Part shown: in pieces, positions 1 through 10,059 of the stretch
How the letters are laid out: every line of letters begins with the position of its first letter
Position numbering within the stretch: the stretch's first letter is position 1
From: Hirudo medicinalis
Lineage: Eukaryota > Annelida > Clitellata > Hirudinida > Hirudinidae
DNA: 64,000 nucleotides
NCBI GenBank assembly: GCA_011800805.1
Contig: MPNW01000009.1
Location: 77,004-141,003, forward strand
Reading direction: 5' to 3'
Notes under the pieces: generated by a model
What the model was told of the DNA's origin: nothing
Databases searched by the model: none
The model's input: the letters and a program-made list of their open reading frames with translations, nothing else
Program-made: the position numbers and the translations under genes

Positions 1-128
1 ATTATATTATTTAAATTATTATATTATTTAAATTATTATATTATTTAAATTATTATATTATTTAAATTATTATATTATTTAAATTATTATATTATTTAAA
101 TTATTATATTATTTAAATTATTATATTT
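1..128. repeat. 17-bp AT-only tandem repeat
   Basis: A 17-bp unit (attatattatttaaatt) is repeated about 7.5 times without interruption from the first base of the window, then decays into AT-rich sequence to about 180. The array is cut by the window edge, so its true length is unknown. It contains no coding potential. Confidence 0.95.
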
Positions 129-380
129 AATCAATTATATTTTAATTAAATTATTACATTTAATTCATATTCTCGATTCATATTTTACTTCATAATGAAA
201 TATTAAGCTCAGAAATCTGAATCATACTCACAATTGATCAACGAATGAACATCGGCATAATATTACTTGCCAATTTATTGTCCATCGTTCTCTTTCCCAA
301 ACTATTTTCAAAGTTCTTCGAAAAAGTCATACATACAAGGCATTACAGCCACCTGTCAAAATTCTCCGCGATAACTGAAA

Positions 381-438
381 ATCAACATCAATCAACATCA
401 ATCAACATCGATCAACATCAATCAACATCAATCAACAT
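381..438. repeat. 10-bp tandem repeat (atcaacatca), six units
   Basis: Six consecutive 10-bp units, one with an A-to-G change and the last ending in gg, lie in an open frame (245-556) that I do not recognise. The reading frame looks incidental. No function can be assigned to the array or the frame. Confidence 0.9.
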
Positions 439-594
439 GGCCTCGGAAATAACCGCTCCACCTTCATGCCACTATTCATCTCCACTCCAAAATTACAAAT
501 TACAAAATTACAGCTCCCTAAGTGAGAGTAATACGGCGTCAGAGGAATCCTGCTAAAATGATCCCAGAGTCACCTCGAAGACAAGTGTACTTCC

Positions 595-1760
595 ATGGCA
601 TCATGTCATCAATTGCACACATTTCTTGTGGAGTATCACAAGGATCTCTATTATTATCTCATCAACGATTTGTGTTCAATCTCTGCTGTATTTGAATTTG
701 TTTTGCTGTTCGCCGATGACACAGATCTTTTCATCTCTGGTGATAATCTATCCAACCTCTACGAAGACATCAACAATGAAATGAATCTCCTGTTTCAGTG
801 GTTCTATGCAAATAGGCTTTCCCTAAATCTGACCAAAACTAACTGTATTCTGTTTCACTCTTTGAATAGGAAAGTATCTGCAATAAGACCTTAAAAATTA
901 ATGGCCTCCCATAAATCATGTCAATTCATGTAGATTCCTCGGTGTCCTGTTAGATGAGCATCTCATTTGGTGTGATCACATTAAGTAATTAAATCTAACA
1001 CCTCGAAAATCAATGACATCTTTACTCGTGTCAGTCACCTCACTGACAAAAGCTCTCATGCCCTGCTATTCCATGATTCATCCTTACTTGTCATACTACA
1101 GTATTGTCTGGGCATCAAGTTACTCCTCTCGTCTGAAACCCTCACATACCGGCAAAAGAGATCTTTATGCTTAATATGTCATCTTCAACCACGCTCATCA
1201 ACAAAATCCTCGTTCACCGATAATAAAATACTCAATATTTACAGTTGAATTCGTTCCAAGCAGTTGTGCTTCTCCACAAATCCTCACTCAACATGCTTCC
1301 TTCTTCACCTGTTCATCAGAAATTCATTCCTACGATTTAAGTAATGTCAATCGCTTTCGGAGTGAATTTGCAAATACCACCTTGAAACAATTTTCCTTTA
1401 AATGCTCAGGTCCACGTACACATTCATCCTTACCTAAAGAGGTCACCTCATCCACATCAACATCGACTTTCAAGGCATCTTATAAATTGCACTCACTTGA
1501 CATCTGCTCACCTCTTGTTTCTGATGGAAATCTCACGCACATCCTCGTCTTGTTTTTTATTCATTTCGTTTGTTACAAACATTTACTCAATTGTTCATCC
1601 ACGTGGGTGGCCCTCTTAGCGGGGTGTGAATCCCTTGGGGTTTTTTTGCCTTTGAACAATTTTTTGGCATTTCAATTGTCTTCCCGTTTTAGTTTTTGTT
1701 TGAATATTTGTTTGTTGTTCATAAAATCAAATAAATAAAATCAAATCAAATCATTTCCAT
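595..1760 (+). mobile_element. Degraded non-LTR retrotransposon (LINE), RT core to 3' end
   Basis: The sequence reads as the second half of a LINE reverse transcriptase broken by frameshifts and stops. The catalytic box FADDTDLF is readable at 709-732, with the following thumb-side motif NRLSLNLTKTNCILF. In other frames come FLGVLLDEHLIW near 937-970 and a region resembling the usual YPHLSYC..VW motif (HPYLSYYSIVWASSY near 1078-1125). The C-terminal part continues to about 1500. The 3' end (about 1600-1760) has a short UTR and closes with an aaatc-type repeat tail, typical of CR1/L2-like LINEs. No endonuclease or 5' part was found, so the copy is 5'-truncated and dead. Assignment to CR1/L2 rather than another jockey-group clade is an inference. 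Confidence 0.8.
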
Positions 1761-1924
1761 CGCCTAATCACCAACGAATGAATGAATTATTCAAGATTAT
1801 CAATAATCCTCATTGAAAAGGAATGAAGAAATAAAGAAATAAAGAAATGAAGAATCGAAAAAGAATGAAAAATCATCGGAACACGCATACTTCAAGAACC
1901 TCAATCCAAGACTAACTACTTTGA

Positions 1925-2070
1925 AGCAGAATGAATGGATGGATGGATGGATGGATGGATGGATGGATGGATGCATGAATGAATAAATGAATGAACGAAT
2001 GAACGAATGAACGAATGAACGAATGAACGAACGAACGAACGAACGAACGAATGAATGAATGAATGAAGGA
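1925..2070. repeat. Tetranucleotide microsatellites (GGAT)n then (AATG/AACG)n
   Basis: A run of ggat units (about 1930-1970) changes to aatg and aacg units (about 1975-2065). Open frames across it encode only Ser/His/Ile/Phe-rich repeats on the minus strand and are artefacts of the repeat. Confidence 0.95.
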
Positions 2071-2179
2071 TGGCTGAAAAAGAATGCATTGAATTCACTC
2101 GAGAGGACAGCAGATGACAAGTTGAGGTAAATGGATAACTTCAGTTCACTTAGTCAAGGATTGATGGAAGGCTGGAGAG

Positions 2180-2330
2180 ATTGATAGATGGATGGATGGA
2201 TGGATGTGTAGCCAAGTAGATGGACGGACATATGTATGGATGGATAGATATGTGTATGTGTTTGTAATTGTATGGATAGATGAATTGATTGAAGGATAGA
2301 TAGATGAACGGATAGATGTCTAGATGGATG
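2180..2330. repeat. Imperfect GATG/GATA microsatellite
   Basis: Interrupted gatg, gata and tatg units continue from the preceding arrays. This is low-complexity sequence without a gene. Confidence 0.7.
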
Positions 2331-2346
2331 AATGAAAGGTAGACGG

Positions 2347-2354
2347 ATGCTGCT

Positions 2355-2404
<50 letters not shown>

Positions 2405-2475
2405 CGATGATGATGATGATGCTGCTGCTGCTGATGATGATGATAATGATGATGATGATGATGATGATGATGATT
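2347..2475. repeat. Triplet repeat (CTG)n(ATG)n mosaic
   Basis: Blocks of CTG (about 5 then 4 units) alternate with long ATG/GAT blocks and single interruptions. All six frames give homopolymer-like peptides (Met, Ser, Ile, His/Gln) and none is a credible gene. Confidence 0.95.
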
Positions 2476-3427
2476 GAAATGGCACGGGTCACGCGACAGT
2501 GTTTTCCGTGTCACATCGACCACCTCCTGAATGTTTGTGCATTTTGTTTGCCAAATTTCAACTCCGCAAGTTGAATTTGTAAGTGGATGTCGAGGAGGAG
2601 AAGTCTTTCATTTTTCTCTGTTTGCATTCGAGGAATGTTATTTCGAGAGTATTTTGTTGTTACATTCATATTGTTTTCTTGTTACATTCACATTGTTTTG
2701 TTGTTCCTTTATGCATTACGATGCATGTCAAATTACATTGAATAATAATAAGTGTTGTTATTATACTGTATTATTAATATTAGCCACAGTAAAATTTATT
2801 ACTTTCTCATTGGAGACTTTTCCAAATTGATGTCATAATATTTTTAACTTAATGAAAGAGAAGTTCCCATGAAATTGACTTTCAAAAGAAATTGCCGCGA
2901 GTCGAAAATGATCAAAATTGACAAGAAGTCTGACACATCTTGAGAAATCAATTGATAGTCACGTGATTGATAACAATGGAAATAATATTTATAACAATGG
3001 AAATAATATTTATAGTAATGGAAATATTATTTACTATAATGAAATTTTTATTTATTACAATGAACATATTTCATTATTGTTAAACGTTAAAAAACAATTT
3101 CTATTCAACCATCTCTGCCCATTGAAAGCGAAATTTAAGACATCATTATCATCAACACAAATTATATTTCGAATCATTTTCAAGTTTTAAAGTGTGTTTG
3201 TTGCTTTAAAAAGAAATAGATGGAGACATCTACATTCATTAAAAGTGATATGAGAGGCATTTATAATTTTTAAGTTATTACTTATTAATATTATTTTCAT
3301 TGAATTATTATTTATTATGAATTAAATGCAGCATTTGTTTACTGTTCAATGTGGAAACTACATTTTGAGATGCTTCATGAAGCGATTAGAAGCAATTTTT
3401 CTACATCCATGCCGGCGATAATATGAA

Positions 3428-3745
3428 CGACCACCATCATCATCATTTCCAGCACCACCACCATTATCGTCATCATCATCATCACATTCTTTTTATCGGG
3501 CCCGATTTAGTTCTTCTGAAATTAGGGACCAGTCCACCATCACAATCATCATCATCATCACAATCTTCATCTGCATCAATTTCTATTATTCTTAATTCAT
3601 TGTTGTTTCTAGGTTGCTAGATTTTATTTGTTCTCATATTAGCATCACCATCACCATCACCATCATCGTCATCGTCATCGTCATCGTCGTCGTCGTCGTC
3701 GTCGTCATCATCATCATCATCATCATCACCACCATCATCATCGTC
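3428..3745. repeat. Interrupted (ATC/ATT/GTC)n trinucleotide arrays
   Basis: Two low-complexity tracts occur, at 3428-3485 and 3640-3745. The second moves from cac/cat units through atcgtc to gtcgtc and back to atc. Frames across it encode poly-Ile/Val or poly-Asp and are not genes. Confidence 0.9.
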
Positions 3746-3839
3746 AAAGGAGCAGAATTTAACGTTCGTTCCTGTTTTCAGATCATCAAATTGATCAAGC
3801 AACTTTCTTTAATCTTCCAACAAAATTTATAAACCACTG

Positions 3840-4120
3840 ATTTTGAAAGATTTATTTTCAATAAATGGTATAATAATTGCATTAATTGTTTTATAATATT
3901 AGTATATATTACATCAATTATTTTAATAATGGCTGCTACAGTAATAAAAATTAAAATATTAATAATAATATATAATATATAATATATATTATATTATAAC
4001 AATATTATAATTATATAATGTAATATATACATAATAATATTATAATTATATATTATAATTATGTAATATATATTATATTATAATTATATTATTATCATTT
4101 ATTATTACATTGAAATAAAT
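3840..4120. other. AT-rich intergenic tract
   Basis: The region is almost pure A/T with short ataat and tatat motifs. No gene, promoter or repeat with a clear unit was recognised. Confidence 0.7.
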
Positions 4121-4127
4121 TTCATGG

Positions 4128-4262
4128 TAGCTCAGAGGGCTGCGTTCCTGTATGCGGCGCTAATGGCAACATTCGCAATGTGTCGTGTCCGCAACCCAGC
4201 TAAAATACCGCTTCGAGCACCCTTGGGAAGCTGTATAAATGGCACACAAATGGGTGTACTCA
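4128..4262 (+). mobile_element. tRNA-derived SINE, family A, copy 1
   Basis: The segment shares an ordered set of blocks with 16626-16770 and 35722-35850: gctgcgttcctg..tgcggc, taatggcaac, then tgtcgtgt.cgcaacccagc. The first block resembles a tRNA A box and the cgcaaccc block lies where a B box would, so this is probably a tRNA-derived SINE. The copy lies directly upstream of a second tRNA-like repeat (4277-4400). No target-site duplication could be fixed by eye. Confidence 0.65.
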
Positions 4263-4276
4263 GGCATGGCATACCC

Positions 4277-4400
4277 GCGACATTCTGATGGTTAAGACTT
4301 CTGCCTCCCACGATGGCAGCCCGAATTTGAACCCCATTGGGGGAGCTCCGTCCTAATCATCCAGTTATGTATTGGACGTTATGGAACAGCAACAATATAT
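4277..4400 (+). mobile_element. tRNA-like repeat (Helitron-associated family), diverged copy
   Basis: The order gatggttaagacttctgcc, a hairpin-like stretch, a degenerate B box (cgaatttgaacccc), then cctaatcatccagtt matches the tRNA-like module inside the elements at 9423-10052 (minus strand) and 36737-37100. The Helitron-like ends seen in those copies are not visible here, so this is either a fragment or an independent SINE from which the module was acquired. Confidence 0.6.
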
Positions 4401-4604
4401 GAATAATGTATAAATGTTGCATTAATGTTACGTAAGTGCTGTGCGAATGGTTGGCCCCACACCCTGTTGAGGATTGATGGCATCTCCCTGGACAAAGAAA
4501 AATAATTTGTTTTTTTTATTGTAATATATTCGATATAATTTTCATAATGAGATTATATTTAACGAAGAAAGTTACATGCAATTGTTTTATTATAAAATTA
4601 TAGC

Positions 4605-4606
4605 TG

Positions 4607-4673
<67 letters not shown>

Positions 4674-4720
4674 GATGATGATGATGGTGATGGTGATGAT
4701 GATGATGGTGATGGTGGTTG
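4605..4720. repeat. (ATG)n microsatellite
   Basis: The tract is roughly 115 bases of gat/atg triplets with a few gtg interruptions. It gives an artefactual poly-Met frame. Confidence 0.95.
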
Positions 4721-4820
4721 GCAATGATGATATGATTGTTTATACATGCTTTTTTTATACTTTATTGTAATATTTTTATTTAAATCGAAAAAAGTAAAAT
4801 GCTATATTATCTTTATTTTA

Positions 4821-4838
4821 TCACCACCACCATCATCA

Positions 4839-4904
<66 letters not shown>

Positions 4905-4973
4905 ACCATGCGAAGTGTAATTACTGAGTGATATCGTTATNTCATCGTCATCGTCATCGTCATCACATCATCA

Positions 4974-5008
<35 letters not shown>

Positions 5009-5017
5009 ATCATCATC

Positions 5018-5061
<44 letters not shown>

Positions 5062-5066
5062 CATCA
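4821..5066. repeat. (ATC)n/(ATCGTC)n compound microsatellite with an ambiguous base
   Basis: Hexamers tcatcg are repeated many times, flanked by tca-only blocks. The single N of the window is at 4941, at a break in the array, so the array length in the assembly is probably not reliable. The open frame at 4746-4931 is an artefact. Confidence 0.95.
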
Positions 5067-5294
5067 TCTCGTCTTGATAGAGTGCATAATTCACATGATT
5101 TGGGAGCCTAACGAGAAACTGGGATGAAATGAAGAAAATGTTTCTGAAACAACAAACTTATCAACTTTTCGATGTTGGAAAACTTTGTTGCTTTTTTGTG
5201 TGTGAATGTTTTCGAGTGTTGAAGACACGTTGTTATAGTGGATATTTTGTAAATATATTAATTTGTGACATTTTACCAGTACCTAAACCACCGA

Positions 5295-5800
5295 AAGATT
5301 GGAAAGAAAGAATCTGAATAATCTTCGAATGATGATGATTTGCCTTCTTGTTCTCGTAAAGATCCAGATTATTTAGTCCATAAGATTTCTCAAGAAGAGC
5401 TTAATGATCTTGCAAGAGGTCTTGATTTTTCTAAAAAAGCTGAGATCTTTGGTTCATGGTTTCAACAATGGAACCTTTTGCTGAAGGATGTAAAATATGA
5501 TCTTTTCGATCACGTCAAAGTGTTATGTCAGAAATTTTTTGACATTGATAAGGACCTTGTATTTTGTAATAACATTGACATGTTGATGACCGAAGTGAGC
5601 ATTGAATACAAAACAGAAGAGTGGTGTTTGTTCATTGTATCATACTCACCTAAAGAATCTTCTGGCGAAACAGAGTTGTCCAGTGTTATTGCTGTGTTAT
5701 TGCTGTGTTATTGCTGGACATTGGTTAAGGAAACTCCATGCGAAAGACATCATAATGTACCATAATCACCCATCCGAATCTTCTGGCAAAAAAGTGTGTT
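5295..5800 (+). pseudogene. Fragment of a transposon-associated ORF of unknown function
   Basis: A frame from about 5340 carries QEELNDLARGLDFSKKAE, then EIFGSWFQQWNLL and, near 5600, EYKTEEWCLFI. I recognise this spacing (LNDL.R.L.L.K...LL.SRL..WNLL, then EYK...WRLFIDSSK) from a protein family found in many copies in invertebrate genomes and usually regarded as mobile-element derived. Its biochemical role is not known to me. The frame stops making family sense after about 5640 and ends at 5765. The downstream conserved half (the GDLK and CFLCEWDSR region) is absent, so this is a 5' fragment. The upstream ORF at 5129-5317 is not recognised. Confidence 0.5.
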
Positions 5801-6680
5801 TTCCAATGTTGTGATAGGGATTATGGTAGCCTACAAGATATTGTAAATAGACCTGATACCATTGGAATGATGCTAAAAGAACCTAAGAGAGACTGAGAAT
5901 CAAAGTGCTGGAATACTTGTACCTGAATCACTATCATTAGGAGTGCTATGATGGCAGATATTACTTCACAGACTTATATTCATGCGGGGTTAGAGGAGCT
6001 AAAGCAGAAAACGGAAGAGCTTGTGTTACAGAATGTGATAGCATCGAAGAAGTCATACGAAAACAGGATGATCCCAAAATTTTAGTTTAAATCTTAAATA
6101 TATATGTATACATATCTCAAAATAAGTGACAGACTGAAATCCCGGCTTAAACTCTTCTAATTTTTGACTGTCCATTAGAAAATTTGAAGATTAAAAAGTA
6201 AAAATAAACACTGTGAAAAAAAACTTTTCAAAAACATGCTTTTATTTCAGCAGCACAAATAATTTTATATTACCCACGTCCTTTAGCATGCCTCAGATCG
6301 AAAAACTATTTTCTCATTTCTAGTGCATTTTTGAGCTGGTTATTTAAATTGAAGATATTGCCTCTCAGATGTTCACGAATCAAGGCGCCGCAGGGTTGAG
6401 CGATCTCTAATATGATTGTACGAGAATGCAGCTTTTTATTGATGGAACTTTCTAATGTTTTTGTTCTGAAGTAGATCAAGTTGGAGGGATGCATAATATC
6501 TTGCAATGGTGTCAATATATGTGTTGGCAAAACTATAATATAATGGCCTTGTCTCCAGTGTTCTGTCCACATCTCCAGATCCTCCAGAGCTTCAATTGCG
6601 TATCATTTTATAGACGAATGAAGGACGCCTTTTTCTGAATTTTGGAGAAAGAGGAAGAAGTTTGGGGCGAGCGTCTGGGA
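5800..6680. other. Unassigned sequence
   Basis: No gene recognised. Short frames near 5945-6085 (+) and 6306-6572 (-) have ordinary amino-acid composition but match no family I know. They may be worn transposon sequence, since the neighbours on both sides are. Confidence 0.4.
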
Positions 6681-6682
6681 AG

Positions 6683-7410
6683 TCAGTTCGATCTGAACTG
6701 GGACCAACGGTCTTCAAAAGAAAAACAGTATTGAATTAATGCATTCCAGTAGAGTGCATGCAGGTATTGATTAAGGTTGTAATAATCTGCCTTAAGGAAG
6801 TTGTAATATGCAACCTCAGATAGTTGATTGTAAGACCAGCCAGAGAACAGGGTATTTGGCTTAAAGGTCACGACATTATGATCGCTGGTTGAAATGGGAC
6901 ACAATTGTTGAGATGAACTGAAGATCATTTGAAAAACCAAGATCAAGAATATTCTCGTATCTCGTTGTGTTCCTGACAAATTCATGGGGACCATATTCCT
7001 TGGAGAATTTCAAAAATATTTTGTAGATTTTAATGTTTGAAGCTGTGTGAATTGCCAGTTGATTAGGGCTAGATTGAAATCTCCAAGAAGACGGAACGTC
7101 CTCACCCCAGAACACAAATACTGTCAATACTATCTGTAGCGTATATCTCAGCTCGGCATCAAAGCCTCCACTCCGGTAATAACCCTTCAATCCTCCAGAT
7201 CTTAAATCCCCATGAAATGTCTACACAAACCAACTCGATGCGATCAAAACTTTTTGGAACCTCAACTGATTGGAACGAGACACAGTTTCTAACAAGCAAG
7301 AGGACGCATCCATCTCTTGACCCCCGATCTCGTCTGACTACCGCAAAACCAGGGGTCAAAACATTGAATATGGGATGTCTTTGGTTAGAACTCAAAAATA
7401 AAAGCACTTT
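6683..7410 (-). mobile_element. Frameshifted LINE endonuclease domain
   Basis: Reading down the minus strand, three overlapping frames together give the apurinic endonuclease-like domain of a non-LTR retrotransposon. The first (7407-7159) has GFAVVRRDRGSRDGCVLLLV and FDRIELVCVDI. The second (7190-6876) has GYYRSGG followed by ILDLGFSNDLQFIS, the usual TR..NILDLVFSND block. The third (6994-6683) has the SDHNVVTFK motif with the catalytic-site His of this family. At least two frameshifts separate the parts, and no reverse transcriptase follows, so it is inactive. The plus-strand frame at 7217-7423 is its shadow. Confidence 0.75.
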
Positions 7411-7424
7411 TAACTTCAGTTGAA

Positions 7425-9420
7425 GTCAATTTAAGTTGTTTACGGATTTTTGAGAAAATGATCAGGTAAGTGAAACGATTTAAGGCTGGAGTCATTACGA
7501 AGGATTGAAACAATTGTGATGTTGCGCAATTTCATCTAACCATTCTTGGCCCAGAACCACTTTAATGTAATCGTCCTTCATTGCAGCTGCAAATGTTTCA
7601 AGCATTCCACTTTTATTCCACTTTTATAAGTAATAAAAGTTTACAATGAGGTGTTCAAATATGCTGAGCATGAATTTAAATAAAGATGTTTCCTCTGTAA
7701 AATAAAATAATCACAAGTTAGAAACAATATTTATTAGGATTTAATTACATCATAATTAATGTAGTCTTTGGTAACGTTTCTTGGGCACAATTCAAGAATT
7801 GAGACTTTCCACCCAAATAAGCAGCTGAGTCACCTTGCATGCCTCGATGACTTTTTAAAATTTGATGTCACCACAAATAAGGAAACGTTTCTTAAATTTT
7901 CAGCCATATCCTCTGAATGCTCCACTGGGAGGTCGTAAATGCTTATTTATATTTCAGAACCAGGAAAACTTTGTTCACAATTTGTTCTCGTGAGAGTGTG
8001 AAGTTATGAACCTTATGCACGTGACACGTGACATGAATCGTGTCATCTTCATTTGTGCTTCAAGAAATGTCATCTGAATAGCAACATTAATGAGAAATCA
8101 CCACCGAACATTTAAGTAACTGTCGCATGCTACAACCAATCATGCACAACCGCTCCTTTGTGACCTTTACGATAATTTATTACTTCTTAAAATTAGTCAT
8201 TTAACATTTTTCTAACATTCATCATGCGCCACTAAACTTATTGATAACGCTTATTTCCAGGAAGACATAAAATTAAATGCCCGCTCAATTAAAGGAAATG
8301 AAAGGGGAAATTATTGTTTAATGAATAAATTCTTGCTGAATGCTAAAATAATTTAGCAAGAATTCAACTTTCAATACTTTATGAGTCCAATACATATTTT
8401 ACAAAATATTTTGCAATTTCCTTTGAAGCGCATCAACCTATCTTCCAAAAAAAGAAAGGAAATTGTTCAATTGAGTTTCAATTTTGACAAGATAATCTCG
8501 AGCATATAAAGCAGAAAATTGATCGAAACGTGTTTCCGTCGCGAAAGTAAACTTTCACATTTGCTTGGGAAGTAAAATGAATGGAGAGTCATTCTTAAGA
8601 AAATTGGTCCGCAGCAACCCTGAGGAGACGAACGTTGGGGTTGACGAGACAACATAATTCTTGCAGTGGAGGTCACCATCATCAGTAAAATGCCGCGCAC
8701 GTCCATCCTCTGGCATTTCCCTCAGGACTCATAAAGGAGAACTACCCTTTTAATATCAACTTATCATCGTTTCCGAACATTTAACTTTCACAAAATTCGT
8801 TAACTTTGTTATGGGAGTCCAATCAATAACAGCTACAATGCAGCTATTGCGAAAGACATTCAGAAGGAAAAGCTGTTAAAATGCGATTTTTTTCATTGAA
8901 CCTCGAAATCAAAATAAGGTCCTCAACACAGTACCAGGGGAAGCTTTATTTGAAAAAAGGGAGAAGGAACGCTCTCGAACTTACTACCACAGAATAATAT
9001 TTAAATCATTAAAACCAATGTAGCGAATTGATTCCATTTAATTAAACAATTTATTTATAAAGTAAGTTGTTATTTATAGATTCAATTGGCGTCCAATTTG
9101 TGTGCTCCATTGGTGGCTGCTGTAAGATATTGATCTCTTGATGGTGTCCCTGGGGTCGCGTGTGGAAATATATTTTGACCAGGGTTGGACAAAACAATGA
9201 AGCCCACTCAATAGTAAGACAACAGGCAGTAAATCTACTTTCTTATAGTTTTTCCAGGAAGTTTTAACAAGGTATTCCTTATTTTACTCGTTTCCGTCTT
9301 TCAATCCGACCGACGATTTAAATTCCGAAACACATTCGCCTGTTCGACATGAGCAGAAGATGTCCTGAATCTAAGAATTCACGTAATTAATGTATTTATT
9401 TCAATTTGTGATTTATCACT
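7425..9420. other. Gene-poor intergenic region
   Basis: No confident feature. A minus-strand frame at 8706-8467 (79 codons) has mixed composition but no recognisable domain. The rest is AT-rich without clear repeats. Confidence 0.5.
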
Positions 9421-9422
9421 TA

Positions 9423-10052
9423 CTAGCTTTTTAAACCGGCTTCGCCAGTCAAAGTACATACATAAATTCAGCTAGTTAATTAACATAACATAAATAACAT
9501 TACTTTATAGTGGTTTAAGTAGACTAATGTCTCTGTGATAAACTACTCCTTTTTAATTCAATATCCAAATTTCAAAAGTCCTATTTTAAATAGTTCCACC
9601 GAATCTGAATATATTGTCTCATCATCAATCTTGTTCCACAGATTAACTACTGTCATGCTGAAGTAATTAATCTTCGGAGTACCCGTTGCTTTCCTATACA
9701 GCTTACATTCATGGTCTCTTGCCCTCAAAGAACTGGATGATTAGGCCAGTGTTCCCGCAACGGGATTCGAACCCGTGTTGCCTTCGCAAGAGGCGAAGTC
9801 TTAAACATTAGACCATGCGAGACCTCATTGCTCCTTGCTTCCAGTAGCTCTCGAGTTTAAAGCTCGTATGCGTTATAGGAAAAGGTTAAAGTTGGAAAAT
9901 TTAAAAGTTGAAAATTGAAAACAGCGCAGTCGACCTAAGAACGGCATTGAGACTGACGCGTGCAAATTTCAAGTCGCTACCGATCACCGTTTGGGAGGAG
10001 TTCTTGGGACAGACAGACATACACATGCACTTTATGTTTTATATTATAAGTA
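9423..10052 (-). mobile_element. Non-autonomous Helitron-like element with tRNA-like and LINE-derived cargo
   Basis: Read on the minus strand, the element starts near 10052 with ttataatataaaa and a gtgtatgtctgtctg block. It ends at 9423 with a short hairpin (ctggcgaagccgg) about 10 bases before ctag followed by T. This is the Helitron 3' signature (hairpin plus CTRR, insertion before T). A second copy at 36737-37100 shares both ends. Inside, 9826-9742 is tRNA-like with a perfect B box (gggttcgaatccc), and about 9735-9565 encodes a peptide ending NYFSMTVVNLWNKI and a stop, resembling the C-terminus of CR1/jockey reverse transcriptases (FFS.RVVN.WN.LP). No Rep/helicase is present. The 5' TC dinucleotide is not preserved in this copy. 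Confidence 0.65.
9742..9826 (-). repeat. tRNA-like module inside the Helitron-like element
   Basis: On the minus strand the segment has an A-box-like gcatggtctaatg, an anticodon-like hairpin (cttcg/cgaag around a 7-base loop) and a canonical B box gggttcgaatccc. Its acceptor ends pair apart from one mismatch and one G-U pair. It resembles tRNA-Glu or tRNA-Arg. Position 33 of the loop is C rather than U and the sequence is shared with repeat copies elsewhere, so it is scored as a tRNA-derived repeat, not a working tRNA gene. Confidence 0.6.
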
Positions 10053-10059
10053 GCTAAAT

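Noticed and set aside
1800..2523. Overlapping open frames rich in Ser, His, Ile or Met
   Set aside because: They are six-frame translations of ggat/aatg and ctg/atg microsatellites, with no conserved sequence or splice context.
3423..3832. Poly-Asp, poly-Ile/Val and His-rich frames
   Set aside because: Same cause: interrupted ATC/GTC triplet arrays.
4576..4931. Poly-Met and Ser/Ile/Val-rich frames
   Set aside because: Microsatellite artefacts; one array also ends next to an ambiguous base.
9742..9826. A working tRNA gene (Glu or Arg type)
   Set aside because: The B box is perfect, but the anticodon-loop position 33 is C, the acceptor stem has a mismatch, and the same segment recurs inside a repeat family at 36940-37015 and 4277-4400.
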